A DNA stretch of 64,000 nt. Origin: JACDCA01 sp040881785 (lineage in GTDB: Bacteria > Acidobacteriota > Vicinamibacteria > Vicinamibacterales > 2-12-FULL-66-21). Made by a program: the position numbers and the translations under genes. The notes beneath the pieces are model-generated. The model made no database searches and was not told the origin of the DNA. It saw nothing but the letters and a program-made list of their open reading frames with translations. Below are positions 1 to 10,435 of the stretch, piece after piece; the stretch's first letter is position 1, and every line of letters starts with the position of its first letter. The DNA lies in NCBI GenBank assembly GCA_040881785.1, contig JBBECO010000221.1, positions 9,663 to 73,662 on the forward strand, written 5' to 3'.

Positions 1-450
1 GACATCGCGGCCGCAGCGGCTGTGGCGCTGAAGTTCAGGCCAGGCATTCCACCCAATGTTCAGGCCACCGTCCACGACGGCCATGTCACCCTCACAGGAC
101 ACGTCGAATGGCTGCATCAGACGGAGCAGGCAGAAGTGGCCGTGCGACACATTGGCGGCGTCCGCGGCGTCGTGAATCACATCGAGGTTGCGACAAGGAC
201 CGTGCAACGCGACGTCAGGCGCCGGATCGTCCAGTCCCTGCACCGCAACGCCGACCTCGATGCGCGTCACGTCGAAGTGGCGGTGACGGACGACATCGTG
301 ACCCTGACCGGGACGGTCGGCTCCTGGTCGCAACGTGAGGCCGCGGAGCGCGGTGCCGGCAGCGCGCCGGGGATTCGGCAGGTGGACAACCAGATTCGTG
401 TCGTGCCGCAAGAACCACACGAGTTCGAGCCACCAGACGAGGTCTGTTGA
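1..450 (+). CDS. BON-domain protein, 5' end outside the window
   Basis: The reading frame is open from base 1, so the true start lies upstream; the GTG at 22 is only the first possible start inside the window. Two BON modules can be seen. The first is cut at its N-terminus and carries the HVTLTGHVEW core followed by VRHIGGVRGVVN. The second, about residues 70-135, has DIVTLTGTVGSW and PGIRQVDNQIRV. BON domains are small alpha/beta modules thought to bind membranes or lipids, in periplasmic or stress-induced proteins. Acidobacterial proteins of this type usually carry two or three BON copies. A universal stress protein gene follows on the same strand after 265 bases in which I see no gene. The family call is firm; the exact function is unknown. 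Confidence 0.85.
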   Translation, partial: DIAAAAAVALKFRPGIPPNVQATVHDGHVTLTGHVEWLHQTEQAEVAVRHIGGVRGVVNHIEVATRTVQRDVRRRIVQSLHRNADLDARHVEVAVTDDIVTLTGTVGSWSQREAAERGAGSAPGIRQVDNQIRVVPQEPHEFEPPDEVC

Positions 451-715
451 AGCACGAGCGCGAACGAGGAGTCGACGGAGATCGTCATGCGCATCACAGC
501 GCGGCGGTCGTTTTTCTTGCTGAATTGAGCGGGTTCACCTCAGCGGGCAGAGTGCGGATTTCTTCGTGAGAGGAACGAATTTTTCCGTGTTTCTTGTTTC
601 GCTGCTCGGCGTGCGTCGCGCTTTCGCGGGGACCGCCCGCCTGTGAGAGGCAGGAGCCGGCGGGCACAGCAATTGCCCTTTGTCTTCAAGCAGCGGCAAA
701 CGCAGCGAGAAGATC

Positions 716-1726
716 ATGGGCACCGCCCCTCCTGTGATGACACCCACGTCAGAGGCTCTGGCTGACGTGGCTTTCCGACATGTCGCCGCTTGCATCAACG
801 GATCGGCGATGAGCGAGCTGGTCGTGCCACACGCGCTCGCCATCGCCCGCGCATTCGGGGGGCGATTGACGATCGTTCGCGTCCTGGAATGCGTGACTGC
901 GGGCGACGTACCGGCCGACCCGCTCGAGTGGGACATCCGGCGACGGGAAGCGCACGAACAGGTCGAGCGCCTTGTACGAGAAAGCAATGCCGATGTACCG
1001 ATAGCGGGAGATGTCGTCGAGGGCCGAGCCGCTGAGGAGATCTGTCTTTGGGCTGAACGCCACCAGGTCGATCTCATGGTCTTGTGCCGATGCGACGCCC
1101 CAGATAGGGAGGAGTGGCCGCTGGCGAGACCGCTTCTCGATCAGATGCCGGGATCGGTGCTCATCGTTCATGCACCGGTCGCCACGCAGACATCGGTCGG
1201 TCGGTATCGGCGCCTGCTTGTCCCCGTTGATGGTTCTTCCCGCGCTGAGAGCGCCGTCCCACTCGCGGCTCGCGTCGCCGCTAGCGTCGCCGCCGAACTA
1301 CTCGTGGCACACGTAGTCCCTGGCCCCGGACTGACGGAGGTCGGCCCGCCCGACGCTGAGGATGTCGAGCTTCGCGAACGGATCGCGCAGCGTAATCTGC
1401 GTGTGGCGACGACGTACCTCGACGGCCTGAGAGCTCGATTCGCAACAACCGGGTCACCGCCTCGCACCATCGTCGTCCGAGATGGTGACGTGCGCACGAG
1501 CCTCGAACGCCTCGTGGAGGATGAAAGCGTCGACCTCGTCGTGTTGTCGTCGCATGGGCATTCTGGGCGTGCGGGTGTGCCCTACGGCAGCGTTACTGCG
1601 GATTTGGTTCTCTACAGCTCGGTTCCGCTCCTGATCGTCCGACCACGCACGACGGGCACACACGCGCACCAGGTCATGGCGAAGGCGTCATTGGCCGGTC
1701 GCCTGCCGCACCAAGCCGTGTCATGA
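716..1726 (+). CDS. Tandem universal stress protein (two UspA domains)
   Basis: The 336-residue protein has two UspA folds. The second (about 160-310) is canonical: it opens with RRLLVPVDGSSRAESA and ends with the nucleotide-binding signature HGHSGRAGVPYGSVTADLV. The first domain (about 20-150) is more divergent and lacks a clear G-2x-G-9x-GS motif, so only the second probably binds ATP. I chose the ATG at 716 because GAGAAG precedes it at a suitable distance; a TTG at 680 would add 12 residues. The stop overlaps the ATG of the next gene (ATGA at 1723-1726), so the two are translationally coupled. UspA proteins are cytoplasmic and rise in starvation, hypoxia and stationary phase. Confidence 0.88.
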   Translation: MGTAPPVMTPTSEALADVAFRHVAACINGSAMSELVVPHALAIARAFGGRLTIVRVLECVTAGDVPADPLEWDIRRREAHEQVERLVRESNADVPIAGDVVEGRAAEEICLWAERHQVDLMVLCRCDAPDREEWPLARPLLDQMPGSVLIVHAPVATQTSVGRYRRLLVPVDGSSRAESAVPLAARVAASVAAELLVAHVVPGPGLTEVGPPDAEDVELRERIAQRNLRVATTYLDGLRARFATTGSPPRTIVVRDGDVRTSLERLVEDESVDLVVLSSHGHSGRAGVPYGSVTADLVLYSSVPLLIVRPRTTGTHAHQVMAKASLAGRLPHQAVS

Positions 1727-4700
1727 GCGCGCCGCTCGTCGAGCCGGCACATGCGGCTCTCGAAACGGCGGCTCGTGAGCTGAGTGAGCGCCACACAGCC
1801 GTCGAATCGCGCGCGCGGCCGCTCGACTCACTGCTGCGAGTCTCGGCTCTCACCGCGTGGCTCGATCGCGCACGCGCCGCGCTCGCCGACCCGGCTCCCG
1901 AGGCGGCCAAGGCAGCAGAATGGCTCCTTGACAACGATTACCTGGTCGAGCGTGCGATTCGGCAGATCGAAGAAGATCTCCCCCCTGGTTTCTATCGCCG
2001 ACTACCCGGGCTCGCGCAGGGTGAGGAGGAACGCCGTCTGCCACGCGCGTATGCACTCACACACGGCTTCCTGCGGGCGTCACACCTGCACGTGTCGCTG
2101 CCAGGTGCGATCGCGTTCGCGCAGGCATACCAAAGGAACGGCACGTGGCTCACGATCGCCGAATTGTGGGCCTTTCCGGCGCTCCTCCGGCTGGCGTCGC
2201 TAGAACTGCTCGTCACAGCGCTTGCTCGGCTCGTGCCGGTCCTGGAATCGCCGATCCTCGTCCCGACGCTCACTCGCCTGCCCGTCGACGATACTGAATG
2301 CGTCGCCCGATCGCTCACGAACCTCGGTGCAATCGCCGCTATCCCGTGGAAGACGTTCTTCGAAGCGACCAGCCGTGTCGAAGCCATCCTGCGAACCGAC
2401 CCGGCTGGCGCGTACGAGCGGATGGATTTCCAGACGCGGGATCGATACCGCGTCGCCGTGGAGGGAATCGCCGCCTGGTCAGGTCGACCGGAAGCCGAGA
2501 CCGCACTGCAGGTCATCGCACAGTCCGATCGTCTGAGAACGCAAGGTCCAGATTGCGGCCACGTTGGGTACTGGCTGATCGGCGAGGGGCGTGGCACGTT
2601 CGAGCGGATCGTCGGCTGCCGCCCGCCCGCACGAGTCTCGTTCTGGCGATGGAGCTTCCGGCACGCCGGTCCCATCTATGCCACCGCGCTGGTCTCGGGC
2701 ACGGCAGCGGCGCTGGCGCTGCCCGTGCTCTACCTGTGGGCGATCGGCGCATCGGTCACGGGCGTCATCCTGGGCAGCGCCATCGCTCTTCTTCCCGGAT
2801 CGGTCGTCGCGGTCACGATGGTGCACTGGGTAGTGACGCGCTTGGTGCCTCCACGAGTACTGCCGAAACTCGATTTCGATCGGGGGATCCCGCCCGATTG
2901 GACGACCGCCGTCGTGATACCGGCGCTCGTGGGTAGCACGAAGGAGGCCGAGGACCTGCTGGCACAACTCGAGGAACACTACCTCGCCAATCCAGCATCG
3001 TCTGTGCAGTTCGCCCTCCTGACCGATCCACCTGATGCGCCGGTGCAGCGCATGCCCAACGACGAAGCCATCGAGGCGGCACTCGTCGACGGCATTCGGA
3101 ATCTCAACGCCCGACATGCTGACAATCGCTTTCACGTGCTCCATCGCCACCGCCGGTTGAATCCATCCGAGGGCTGCTGGATGGGATGGGAGCGCAAACG
3201 GGGCAAGCTGGAACAGTTCAACCGTCTCGTGCTGGGCGATCCGGGCGGGGGCTTCGACGTGTACGAGGGACGCCTGGAGGCACTGACGCAGATCCGGTTC
3301 GTCGTGACCGTCGACGCCGATACGCGCCTGCCGCAAGGCGCTGTGGCGCGTCTTGTGGGAGCACTTGCGCACCCGCTCAATCGCCCACAGTTCGACGAGG
3401 CAACGGGTCGCGTGCACTCGGGATATACCGTCGTCCAACCGCGCGTCGAGATCTCACCTGAAAGCGGGAACCGCTCGCTCTTCGCGAGGCTCTACTCCGG
3501 CGACACGGCCATCGACATCTATTCACGCGCCGTGTCCGACGTGTATCAGGACCTACTTGGCTCCGGCATCTACATTGGCAAGGGTATCTATGACGTGGAG
3601 GCATTCCAGAGGAGCGTCGAGGGTCGGGTGCCGGAGAACGCACTCGCCAGTCACGACCTCTTCGAAGGCGCGCATGGTCGCGTGGCACTGGCCACCGACA
3701 TCGTGGTTTACGAGAACTTCCCGAGTCAGTACGAAGTATTCGCGCGCCGATGGCATCGCTGGATGCGAGGCGACTGGCAGTTGCTGCCGTGGCTCGGCAG
3801 GTATGTGCCCGGTGCCGCAGGAACACGCATCCCAAACGGGCTGCCGTACCTGGAACGCTGGAAGATTGCCGACAACCTGCGTCGCAGCTTGATGGCGCCC
3901 ACGCTCCTCGCGTTGCTGATCGCGGGCTGGCTCGTGCTCCCGGGCAGTCCGTGGGTGTGGACCACGCTCGCATTACTCGCACCAGCAGCCGCGTTGTTCA
4001 CCGACCTCGTCACGGGCCTCGCAGGTGGACGTCGTCGCGGCGCTGTGCGAGGCGTGCTCCGGAACTTCGTCGACCACGCAGGCCGGTGGATTCTGACCAT
4101 CGTATTCCTGGTGCAGGATGCGGTCCTCTGCATTGATGCAATCCTCAGGACGCTTTGGCGACTCTACGCCAGCCATCGCAAGCTCCTCGAATGGACGACG
4201 GCGGCGCACGTGGCGCATCACTTCAACGGGGGGGCGCCCGCGGACGCATGGCGGCGGCTGTGGGTGGGACCAGCCACCGCTGTCGTCCTGGGTGGCGCTG
4301 TCCTTGCCGCGCGGCCGGATGCGTTGGCGACCGCCGCGCCACTGCTCATCCTGTGGGTCGCCTCGCCCATGATCGCGTGGCGAACCGGCCACGCGCGCGC
4401 GACCGAACGCGAGCCTCTGGACGAGAAATCCATCCTGTACTTGCGCCGATTGGCGCGCCGCACGTGGCTGTTCTTCGAGCGCTTCGCGGGACCCGACGAT
4501 CACTGGCTTCCGCCGGACAATTATCAGGAGCACCCGGGCGGCGAGCTCGCCCACCGGACGTCGCCCACCAACACCGGGATGCTCCTGCTCTCGTCGGTCA
4601 GCGCCTGGGATCTCGGGTTCGTCGGATTGCCCGAGCTTGCGGCCCGCGTGCGGAACACGCTCGACACGCTTCATCGCCTCGAACGCCACCACGGGCACTT

Positions 4701-7700
4701 CTTCAACTGGTACGACACGCGAACGCTGATCCCGCTCGAACCGCGGTACGTCTCCACTGTTGATAGCGGCAACCTCGCGGTCAGCCTGCTGACACTCAAA
4801 GAAGCCTGCCGCGAGGCCGCACGTGGTCCTGCCCTCGGAACGCAGCTCTGGAAAGGGCTGCGCGACCTGTTCGATCTCTTGGATACTGCTGCCGAGGATC
4901 TGCCCGCAAGCGGCGAGACCGATGCGCTCCGCTCGGTCGTCCGGGCGCTAGCGATTCGAGCGACAACGATCGCTCACGAGGCCCTCGCAGCGACAACAGA
5001 CGCCGACGACCGGACGGCCCTCGATCAACTCGTCACCGCCGCTGTGAACCGGCAAGGCATCCCTTCCAGAACGCTGCAGGACATTCGCGTGTGGGTCGAA
5101 CGCATTCACCATCACTGGCGGAGCATGGAGCGAGACGTGGAGACGCTCGCGCCCTGGCTGAGACTGATCGATACGGCGCCAGCTGGCGGCCTCGAATTGG
5201 CGGAACGTCTGCGGCACGTCCTGCCGCCGTCACTCGCTCTCGACGACGTCGCAGAACGCTGTCAGGACGCCCGACACGTGCTGGCCACTGCGACGTCCGA
5301 GCGAGCCGATGACAGCGTGCGTCCTTGGATCGAACGTCTCATCGACGCGGTTGAGGCCGGCGAACGTGGCGCCGCCTCCTTGCGCGACGCGCTGACACAG
5401 CTTGCCGATCGCGCGGAAGCGCTGGCACTCGACATGGACTTTCGGCCGCTCTTCGACGCTGAGCCGAAGTTGTTCCATATCGGTTACAACACAACCGCCG
5501 ACCGGCTCGATCCACATCACTACGATTTGCTCGCAAGCGAGGCGCGGCTGGCCAGCTTCTTCGCGATTGCCAAAGGCGACGTGCCGCTGGAACACTGGTT
5601 TCATCTCGGCCGCCCGATCACGAGCGTCGGCGGCCGGCTGACGCTCGTGTCGTGGGGTGGCTCGATGTTCGAGTACCTGATGCCCGCGCTGCTGCTCCGC
5701 CGGCATCCGGGCGGGCTGCTCGCTGAGAGCGAGCACGCTGCCGTCGACGCGCACCGCCGCTTCGCACGAGACGCCGGCATTCCCTGGGGAATGTCTGAAT
5801 CGGGCTTTGCCTCGCTCGATCTCAGCAACCACTACCGATACCAGGCGTTCGGGGTGCCCACGGTGGGGCTCCGCCGCGGCCTCTCGCGAGAGCTCGTCGT
5901 GGCCCCGTACGCGACAGCCCTGGCGCTCCTGGCACGCCCGCACGACGCCGTCGCGAACCTGCGTGAGCTTGAACGTCTCGGGATGCTCGGACTCTACGGG
6001 ATGTACGAGGCGGCAGACTTTCGTGCGGAGCACGCGACGCGAGAGGCTCGATTCGGAGTCGTTCGATCGTGGATGGCGCATCACCAGGGCATGGCGCTCG
6101 CGGCCATCAACAATGTGCTGTGCAACGACACGCTCGTGCGGCGCTTCCACGCCGACCGACGCGTGCGGACGGTGGAGGTCCTGCTGCAGGAGCGCGTGCC
6201 TCGCGAGCGTCCGACTGAAGCCGCCCGCTCGCGCGAGCGAGCCGAGGCCGCCGCACGCCGGCCTGTACCGGCCCTGCCGGAGGCGTGGGATCCCGCCGGC
6301 CCGCCTGGTGTACCGAAGGTGCAGTTGTTGGGCAACGGCCGGATGTCGTCGTGGATCTCGGAGAGCGGCGCCGGTGCACTCCACTGGCAGGGTCAGGCCC
6401 TCACGCGATGGATTCCTGATCCCACCCGCGATCACTGCGGCCTCTGGATCTACGTGCGGGACGAGGAAAGCGGGCAGGTCTGGTCCGTCGGACGGCAGCC
6501 GACGGCCGTTGTCGCAGACGAGGCCGCCTGCATCTTTCACGCGCACCTGGCGGAGTTTCGGCAGCGCAACCATCGCATCGCCATTCGGATGGACGTCGGT
6601 GTCTTGCCGGCCGATGATCTGGAGGCCCGACGTGTCAGCGTCGCCAACGAAGACGACCGACGTCGCACGCTCACCTTGACGACATACGGCGAGGTCGTGC
6701 TCGGACCTCCACGCGACGACGAGCGCCACCCGGCATTCAGCAAGCTGTTCGTGAACAGCGAGTGGCTGCCGGCTGCTCGCGGGGTGTTGTTCACGCGCCG
6801 ACCTCGACACCCGAACGAACGGCCTCCGGTTCTGCTGCATGCCGTGGTCCTCGATCCGTCCCTGCCGGTCGAGGTCACAGGATACGAGACGGACCGCCGT
6901 GCGTTCCTTGGACGGCACGGCAATCCGCGTCGGCCTCGCTCGGTCGTCGAGGGGCTGACCGGCACCGTCGGATGGACGCTCGATCCTATCTTCGCGCTGC
7001 AGGTCCGCGTGATGCTCGATCCTGGCCAACGGGCGGAGCTGTGTTTCGTCACCGCCGCGGCCGGGTCGCGCGAATCGGTGCTCCAATTGGCCGAGCGCTA
7101 CGACGCAACGACCGCAGTGGACTGGGCCATCCAAGACGCGGCGATCAAGGCGGCGCATGAGGCCACTCGGCTCCGGCTCCGGCCATCGGAGCTGCCGGAC
7201 CTTCAAACGCTCGCATCACTGCTGCTCGCGCCGCACGCGGCGCTACGTGCCTCAGCGTCCCAGCGAGCCGCCAATCGTCTGGGGCAGTCACGCCTGTGGG
7301 GAATGGGGATCTCCGGCGATGCACCGATTCTGTTGCTGCGCACGAGCGACCCACACAGCGAACTGCTCCCTGTGCTCGTGCGTGGTCACGAGCTCTGGCG
7401 CCGGCGCGGGCTTCAGGTCGACCTCGTGGTGCTGCGATCAGGAACATCGACGTACGCGGAGCCGCTGCGCGAGCGGTTGACCGATCTGCTGGAGGGCATA
7501 GGGGCACACAGCACGCTCGCAGGGAGCGGCGGGGTGCATTTGGTGATTGCCGATCAGATCCAGGAGGAGGAGGCGCGCCTGCTCGAATGCGTTGCCCGCG
7601 TCGTCCTGGACGACGCGCGAGGAGGTCTGGCACGTCAACTGGTGCCCGCTGTCGAGGCTGCCGATCTCCCGCTATTCGAACCTGTGCACGTTCCGGAGGC

Positions 7701-9078
7701 GCCTCCGGTCGCACACGTCGACTACCCCGGCGACCTGCTGTTCGACAACGGGTTCGGCGGCTTCTCTCCAGACGGACGCGAGTACATCATCCACCTTCCG
7801 CCGGGCTCGCAGACGCCCGCGCCCTGGTGCAACGTACTCGCGAACGACGCCTTCGGTTGCGTCGTGAGCGAATCCGGGCTGGGATTCACGTGGTCGCAGA
7901 ACAGCGGCGACAACCGCCTGACGCCGTGGACCAACGATCCGGTGCTCGATGCGGCGGGCGAGGCCCTGTACCTCCGGGACGAGGAGGATGCGCGCATCTG
8001 GACGCCGACGCCGAGCCCGGCTGGACGCGACGCGGCGTGTGAGGTTCGCCACGGCGCGGGCTACACGATCTGGGCACAGCGCAGTCACGGATTCGAGCAG
8101 CGGCTCACCGTGTTTGTGCCGCCCGACGGGTCAGTGAAAATCGCGCGGTTTCAGCTCAAGAACCTCTGGAATCGCCCGCGCCGCGTGACGGCAACCTACT
8201 ATGTTGAGTGGCTGCTGGGCGCGCTTCCGAGCGTCGCGCGCCCGCAGATTGTCACCGCATGGGATCCCACCGGCACCTGCCTCCTCGCGTCCTCTGCCTG
8301 GAGCGCGGACTTCGGCGAGCGGGTCGCCTTTCTGACGTCCACGTTGCGGCCGCACGGCGTCACGGCCGACCGGCGGGAATTTCTGGGCCTCGAGGGCGAC
8401 CTGGCTGCACCGGCCGCACTGCGTCGCTGGGGCCTCAGCGGCCGCGCGGACAGCGCGACGGATCCATGCGCGTGCTACCAAGTGCATCTCGACGTTGCGG
8501 CTGACGCGTCGGCGGAAGCCGTCTTCATCCTCGGCCAGGGAGACACCCGTCAGCAGGCGCTCGATCTCGCGCAAGGCTGGCGCGATCCGGCACGCGTTGA
8601 CGGTGCGTGGGCCGCGCTGCACGCGCATTGGGATCACGTCCTTGGGGCCGTCCGGGCGCGTACGCCGGATCCAGCGCTCGATCTGATGGTCAACCGCTGG
8701 TGGCTCTATCAGACGATGGCGTCACGGGTACTCGCGCGCGCCGGGTTCTATCAGGCGGGTGGCGCGATCGGGTTCCGCGATCAACTGCAGGACGTGCTTG
8801 CACTACTGCATGCGGACCCCGCGCGCACGCGCGCGCACATCCTCGCGTGCGCGGCGCGGCAGTTCGAGGAAGGCGATGTCCTGCACTGGTGGCATCCACC
8901 GTCCGGCCGCGGCGTCCGCACGCGGTGCTCCGATGATCTCCTTTGGCTGCCGTGGGCAGCCATCTCGTACATCGAGGCGACGGGTGACCGGACGATCCTC
9001 GACGAAGAGGTGCCGTTCCTGCGAGCGCCGGCGCTCGCGCCGCATGAGAAGGTCCGGTACGCGCGGGTCGAAGTGTAG
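1723..9078 (+). CDS. Cyclic beta-1,2-glucan synthase (GT84/GH94), cut by an in-frame amber stop
   Basis: This is the N-terminal 2,451 residues of a giant inner-membrane enzyme of the NdvB/ChvB family, which builds cyclic beta-1,2-glucan for the periplasm. Membrane segments lie at about 322-372 and 725-885. Between them sits the GT84 glycosyltransferase domain, with DADTRLP near 530 and RWHRWMRGDW near 675. A glucoamylase-like domain (about 1340-1500, GMSESGFASLDLSNHYRY) and two GH94-type beta-sandwich domains follow, then the start of the GH94 (alpha/alpha)6 domain at about 2320. The frame ends at TAG 9076-9078, but the same frame stays open to 10209 and encodes the rest of GH94. The joined length of about 2,828 residues matches the family. 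The stop removes the GDWNDG motif that carries the catalytic acid, so ring-length control should fail unless the stop is read through. Confidence 0.9.
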   Translation: MSAPLVEPAHAALETAARELSERHTAVESRARPLDSLLRVSALTAWLDRARAALADPAPEAAKAAEWLLDNDYLVERAIRQIEEDLPPGFYRRLPGLAQGEEERRLPRAYALTHGFLRASHLHVSLPGAIAFAQAYQRNGTWLTIAELWAFPALLRLASLELLVTALARLVPVLESPILVPTLTRLPVDDTECVARSLTNLGAIAAIPWKTFFEATSRVEAILRTDPAGAYERMDFQTRDRYRVAVEGIAAWSGRPEAETALQVIAQSDRLRTQGPDCGHVGYWLIGEGRGTFERIVGCRPPARVSFWRWSFRHAGPIYATALVSGTAAALALPVLYLWAIGASVTGVILGSAIALLPGSVVAVTMVHWVVTRLVPPRVLPKLDFDRGIPPDWTTAVVIPALVGSTKEAEDLLAQLEEHYLANPASSVQFALLTDPPDAPVQRMPNDEAIEAALVDGIRNLNARHADNRFHVLHRHRRLNPSEGCWMGWERKRGKLEQFNRLVLGDPGGGFDVYEGRLEALTQIRFVVTVDADTRLPQGAVARLVGALAHPLNRPQFDEATGRVHSGYTVVQPRVEISPESGNRSLFARLYSGDTAIDIYSRAVSDVYQDLLGSGIYIGKGIYDVEAFQRSVEGRVPENALASHDLFEGAHGRVALATDIVVYENFPSQYEVFARRWHRWMRGDWQLLPWLGRYVPGAAGTRIPNGLPYLERWKIADNLRRSLMAPTLLALLIAGWLVLPGSPWVWTTLALLAPAAALFTDLVTGLAGGRRRGAVRGVLRNFVDHAGRWILTIVFLVQDAVLCIDAILRTLWRLYASHRKLLEWTTAAHVAHHFNGGAPADAWRRLWVGPATAVVLGGAVLAARPDALATAAPLLILWVASPMIAWRTGHARATEREPLDEKSILYLRRLARRTWLFFERFAGPDDHWLPPDNYQEHPGGELAHRTSPTNTGMLLLSSVSAWDLGFVGLPELAARVRNTLDTLHRLERHHGHFFNWYDTRTLIPLEPRYVSTVDSGNLAVSLLTLKEACREAARGPALGTQLWKGLRDLFDLLDTAAEDLPASGETDALRSVVRALAIRATTIAHEALAATTDADDRTALDQLVTAAVNRQGIPSRTLQDIRVWVERIHHHWRSMERDVETLAPWLRLIDTAPAGGLELAERLRHVLPPSLALDDVAERCQDARHVLATATSERADDSVRPWIERLIDAVEAGERGAASLRDALTQLADRAEALALDMDFRPLFDAEPKLFHIGYNTTADRLDPHHYDLLASEARLASFFAIAKGDVPLEHWFHLGRPITSVGGRLTLVSWGGSMFEYLMPALLLRRHPGGLLAESEHAAVDAHRRFARDAGIPWGMSESGFASLDLSNHYRYQAFGVPTVGLRRGLSRELVVAPYATALALLARPHDAVANLRELERLGMLGLYGMYEAADFRAEHATREARFGVVRSWMAHHQGMALAAINNVLCNDTLVRRFHADRRVRTVEVLLQERVPRERPTEAARSRERAEAAARRPVPALPEAWDPAGPPGVPKVQLLGNGRMSSWISESGAGALHWQGQALTRWIPDPTRDHCGLWIYVRDEESGQVWSVGRQPTAVVADEAACIFHAHLAEFRQRNHRIAIRMDVGVLPADDLEARRVSVANEDDRRRTLTLTTYGEVVLGPPRDDERHPAFSKLFVNSEWLPAARGVLFTRRPRHPNERPPVLLHAVVLDPSLPVEVTGYETDRRAFLGRHGNPRRPRSVVEGLTGTVGWTLDPIFALQVRVMLDPGQRAELCFVTAAAGSRESVLQLAERYDATTAVDWAIQDAAIKAAHEATRLRLRPSELPDLQTLASLLLAPHAALRASASQRAANRLGQSRLWGMGISGDAPILLLRTSDPHSELLPVLVRGHELWRRRGLQVDLVVLRSGTSTYAEPLRERLTDLLEGIGAHSTLAGSGGVHLVIADQIQEEEARLLECVARVVLDDARGGLARQLVPAVEAADLPLFEPVHVPEAPPVAHVDYPGDLLFDNGFGGFSPDGREYIIHLPPGSQTPAPWCNVLANDAFGCVVSESGLGFTWSQNSGDNRLTPWTNDPVLDAAGEALYLRDEEDARIWTPTPSPAGRDAACEVRHGAGYTIWAQRSHGFEQRLTVFVPPDGSVKIARFQLKNLWNRPRRVTATYYVEWLLGALPSVARPQIVTAWDPTGTCLLASSAWSADFGERVAFLTSTLRPHGVTADRREFLGLEGDLAAPAALRRWGLSGRADSATDPCACYQVHLDVAADASAEAVFILGQGDTRQQALDLAQGWRDPARVDGAWAALHAHWDHVLGAVRARTPDPALDLMVNRWWLYQTMASRVLARAGFYQAGGAIGFRDQLQDVLALLHADPARTRAHILACAARQFEEGDVLHWWHPPSGRGVRTRCSDDLLWLPWAAISYIEATGDRTILDEEVPFLRAPALAPHEKVRYARVEV
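9076..9078 (+). other. In-frame TAG stop inside the glucan synthase frame
   Basis: Homology continues across this codon with no change of frame. Upstream reads RYARVEV; directly downstream reads PDRRCLFEHCQRALERA, which matches the family's conserved LYEHC-type segment. A single base change (for example TCG or CAG to TAG) explains it. A sequencing error or genuine stop-codon readthrough are the alternatives. Confidence 0.85.
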
Positions 9079-10209
9079 CCCGATCGTCGCTGCCTCTTCG
9101 AGCATTGCCAGCGTGCGCTCGAGCGTGCCGTGACGCACGGCGCCCACGGCCTGCCCCTGATTGGCGCCGGCGACTGGAACGACGGGATGGATCGAGTCGG
9201 CGCGCAGGGGAAGGGCGAAAGCGTGTGGCTCGCCTGGTTCGCGATCGCTGTGATGAACGGCTTCGCCGCCCTGTGCCGGGACACTCGACATGACGAGCTC
9301 GGCGAACAATGGCAGCGTCGCGCGCGTGAGATGGCTCGAGCCGTCGAAGAGACGGCGTGGGACGGCGAATGGTACGTGCGCGCATTCGACGATGATGGAC
9401 GTCCCTGGGGATCGCGCCAGAACGACGAGTGCCGCATCGACGCGCTCGCCCAGTCCTGGGCGGTGTTGAGCGACGTCGCCGATCCTGAACGGGCGCGGCA
9501 GGCGGTGCTGGCAGCGGAACGCGAGCTGCTGGACGAACGCGAACGACTGATCCGATTGCTCTGGCCTCCCTTCGACCGCACACCGCGTGACCCGGGATAT
9601 ATCAAGGCCTATCCACCCGGCATTCGCGAGAACGGAGGCCAGTACACCCATGCGGCCGCGTGGCTCGGGCTCGCCTACGCGGCGCTGCATGACGCCACAC
9701 GCGCGTCTCGCGTGCTGCAGTGGCTGAACCCGATCACACGGAGTGCGACGCGAGAGGCCGCCGAGCATTACAGAACGGAACCGTATGTCCTCGCCGCGGA
9801 CATTGGTGCGGTGGTACCGCATGCCGGCCGCGGGGGGTGGACCTGGTACACGGGATCGGCCGCGTGGACTTGGCGACTGGCGGTCGAAGGCCTCCTCGGC
9901 CTTCGGCTCCGCAATGGACGACTGCAGATCGATCCGTGTCTGCCACCAGGGTGGGATCGGTTCGAGGCTGAGGTTCGTCGCAACGGCGGAATGATGGCGA
10001 TCACGGTGGACGTGTCATCGGAGATGACCGCGGGTCGCCGCGAGATCGTCGTCGACAACGTGCCCTGCGAAGAAGGCGACGTGGCATTTCCTCCTGATGG
10101 CGCCACGCGCTCCGTGCACGTCCGCATTGGCCGCCAGGACATGCAACTGCCGACGCCCGTTGGGACAGGCGACATGAGCTCGTGCGAGCGTGTCTCAGAC
10201 CTCACCTGA
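9079..10209 (+). pseudogene. C-terminal GH94 part of the glucan synthase, downstream of the amber stop
   Basis: This stretch is in the same frame as the gene ending at 9078 and holds the catalytic half of the GH94 phosphorylase domain. It includes GDWNDGMDRVG, where the Asp of the WND-type motif is the general acid, and the later signatures GYIKAYPPGIRENGGQYTH and GGWTWYTGSAAW. If translated alone it could start at GTG 9130 and give about 359 residues, but the preceding sequence offers no convincing ribosome site and a lone half of the (alpha/alpha)6 barrel should not fold. I read it as part of one disrupted gene covering 1723-10209. Confidence 0.85.
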
Positions 10210-10435
10210 GGTCGATGATTGAGCAGGTGGCTCACGTGGCGTTTCCTGGGGCACGAGTTGGCAGACGTCGTGCGTGCGTGGCGGGCGGTGGATCTCGTGC
10301 TCGCCGAGTGGGAGCGACGTGACTCACGCCACTTTTCGCCGCGACCGACGCACATGCCGTTAGAGAGACGAGGCTTTGTCCCGCACACGGCGCCGGAGAC
10401 TTGCCCATGACGCGCTGGCGCAACCGGGAGATCGC

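Noticed and set aside
5230..7206. 658-codon open frame on the minus strand
   Set aside because: It is antisense to the glucan synthase, has no recognisable domain, and is explained by codon bias of a high-GC gene.
10219..10410. 63-codon plus-strand frame after the glucan synthase
   Set aside because: No ribosome site, no homology and unlikely composition.
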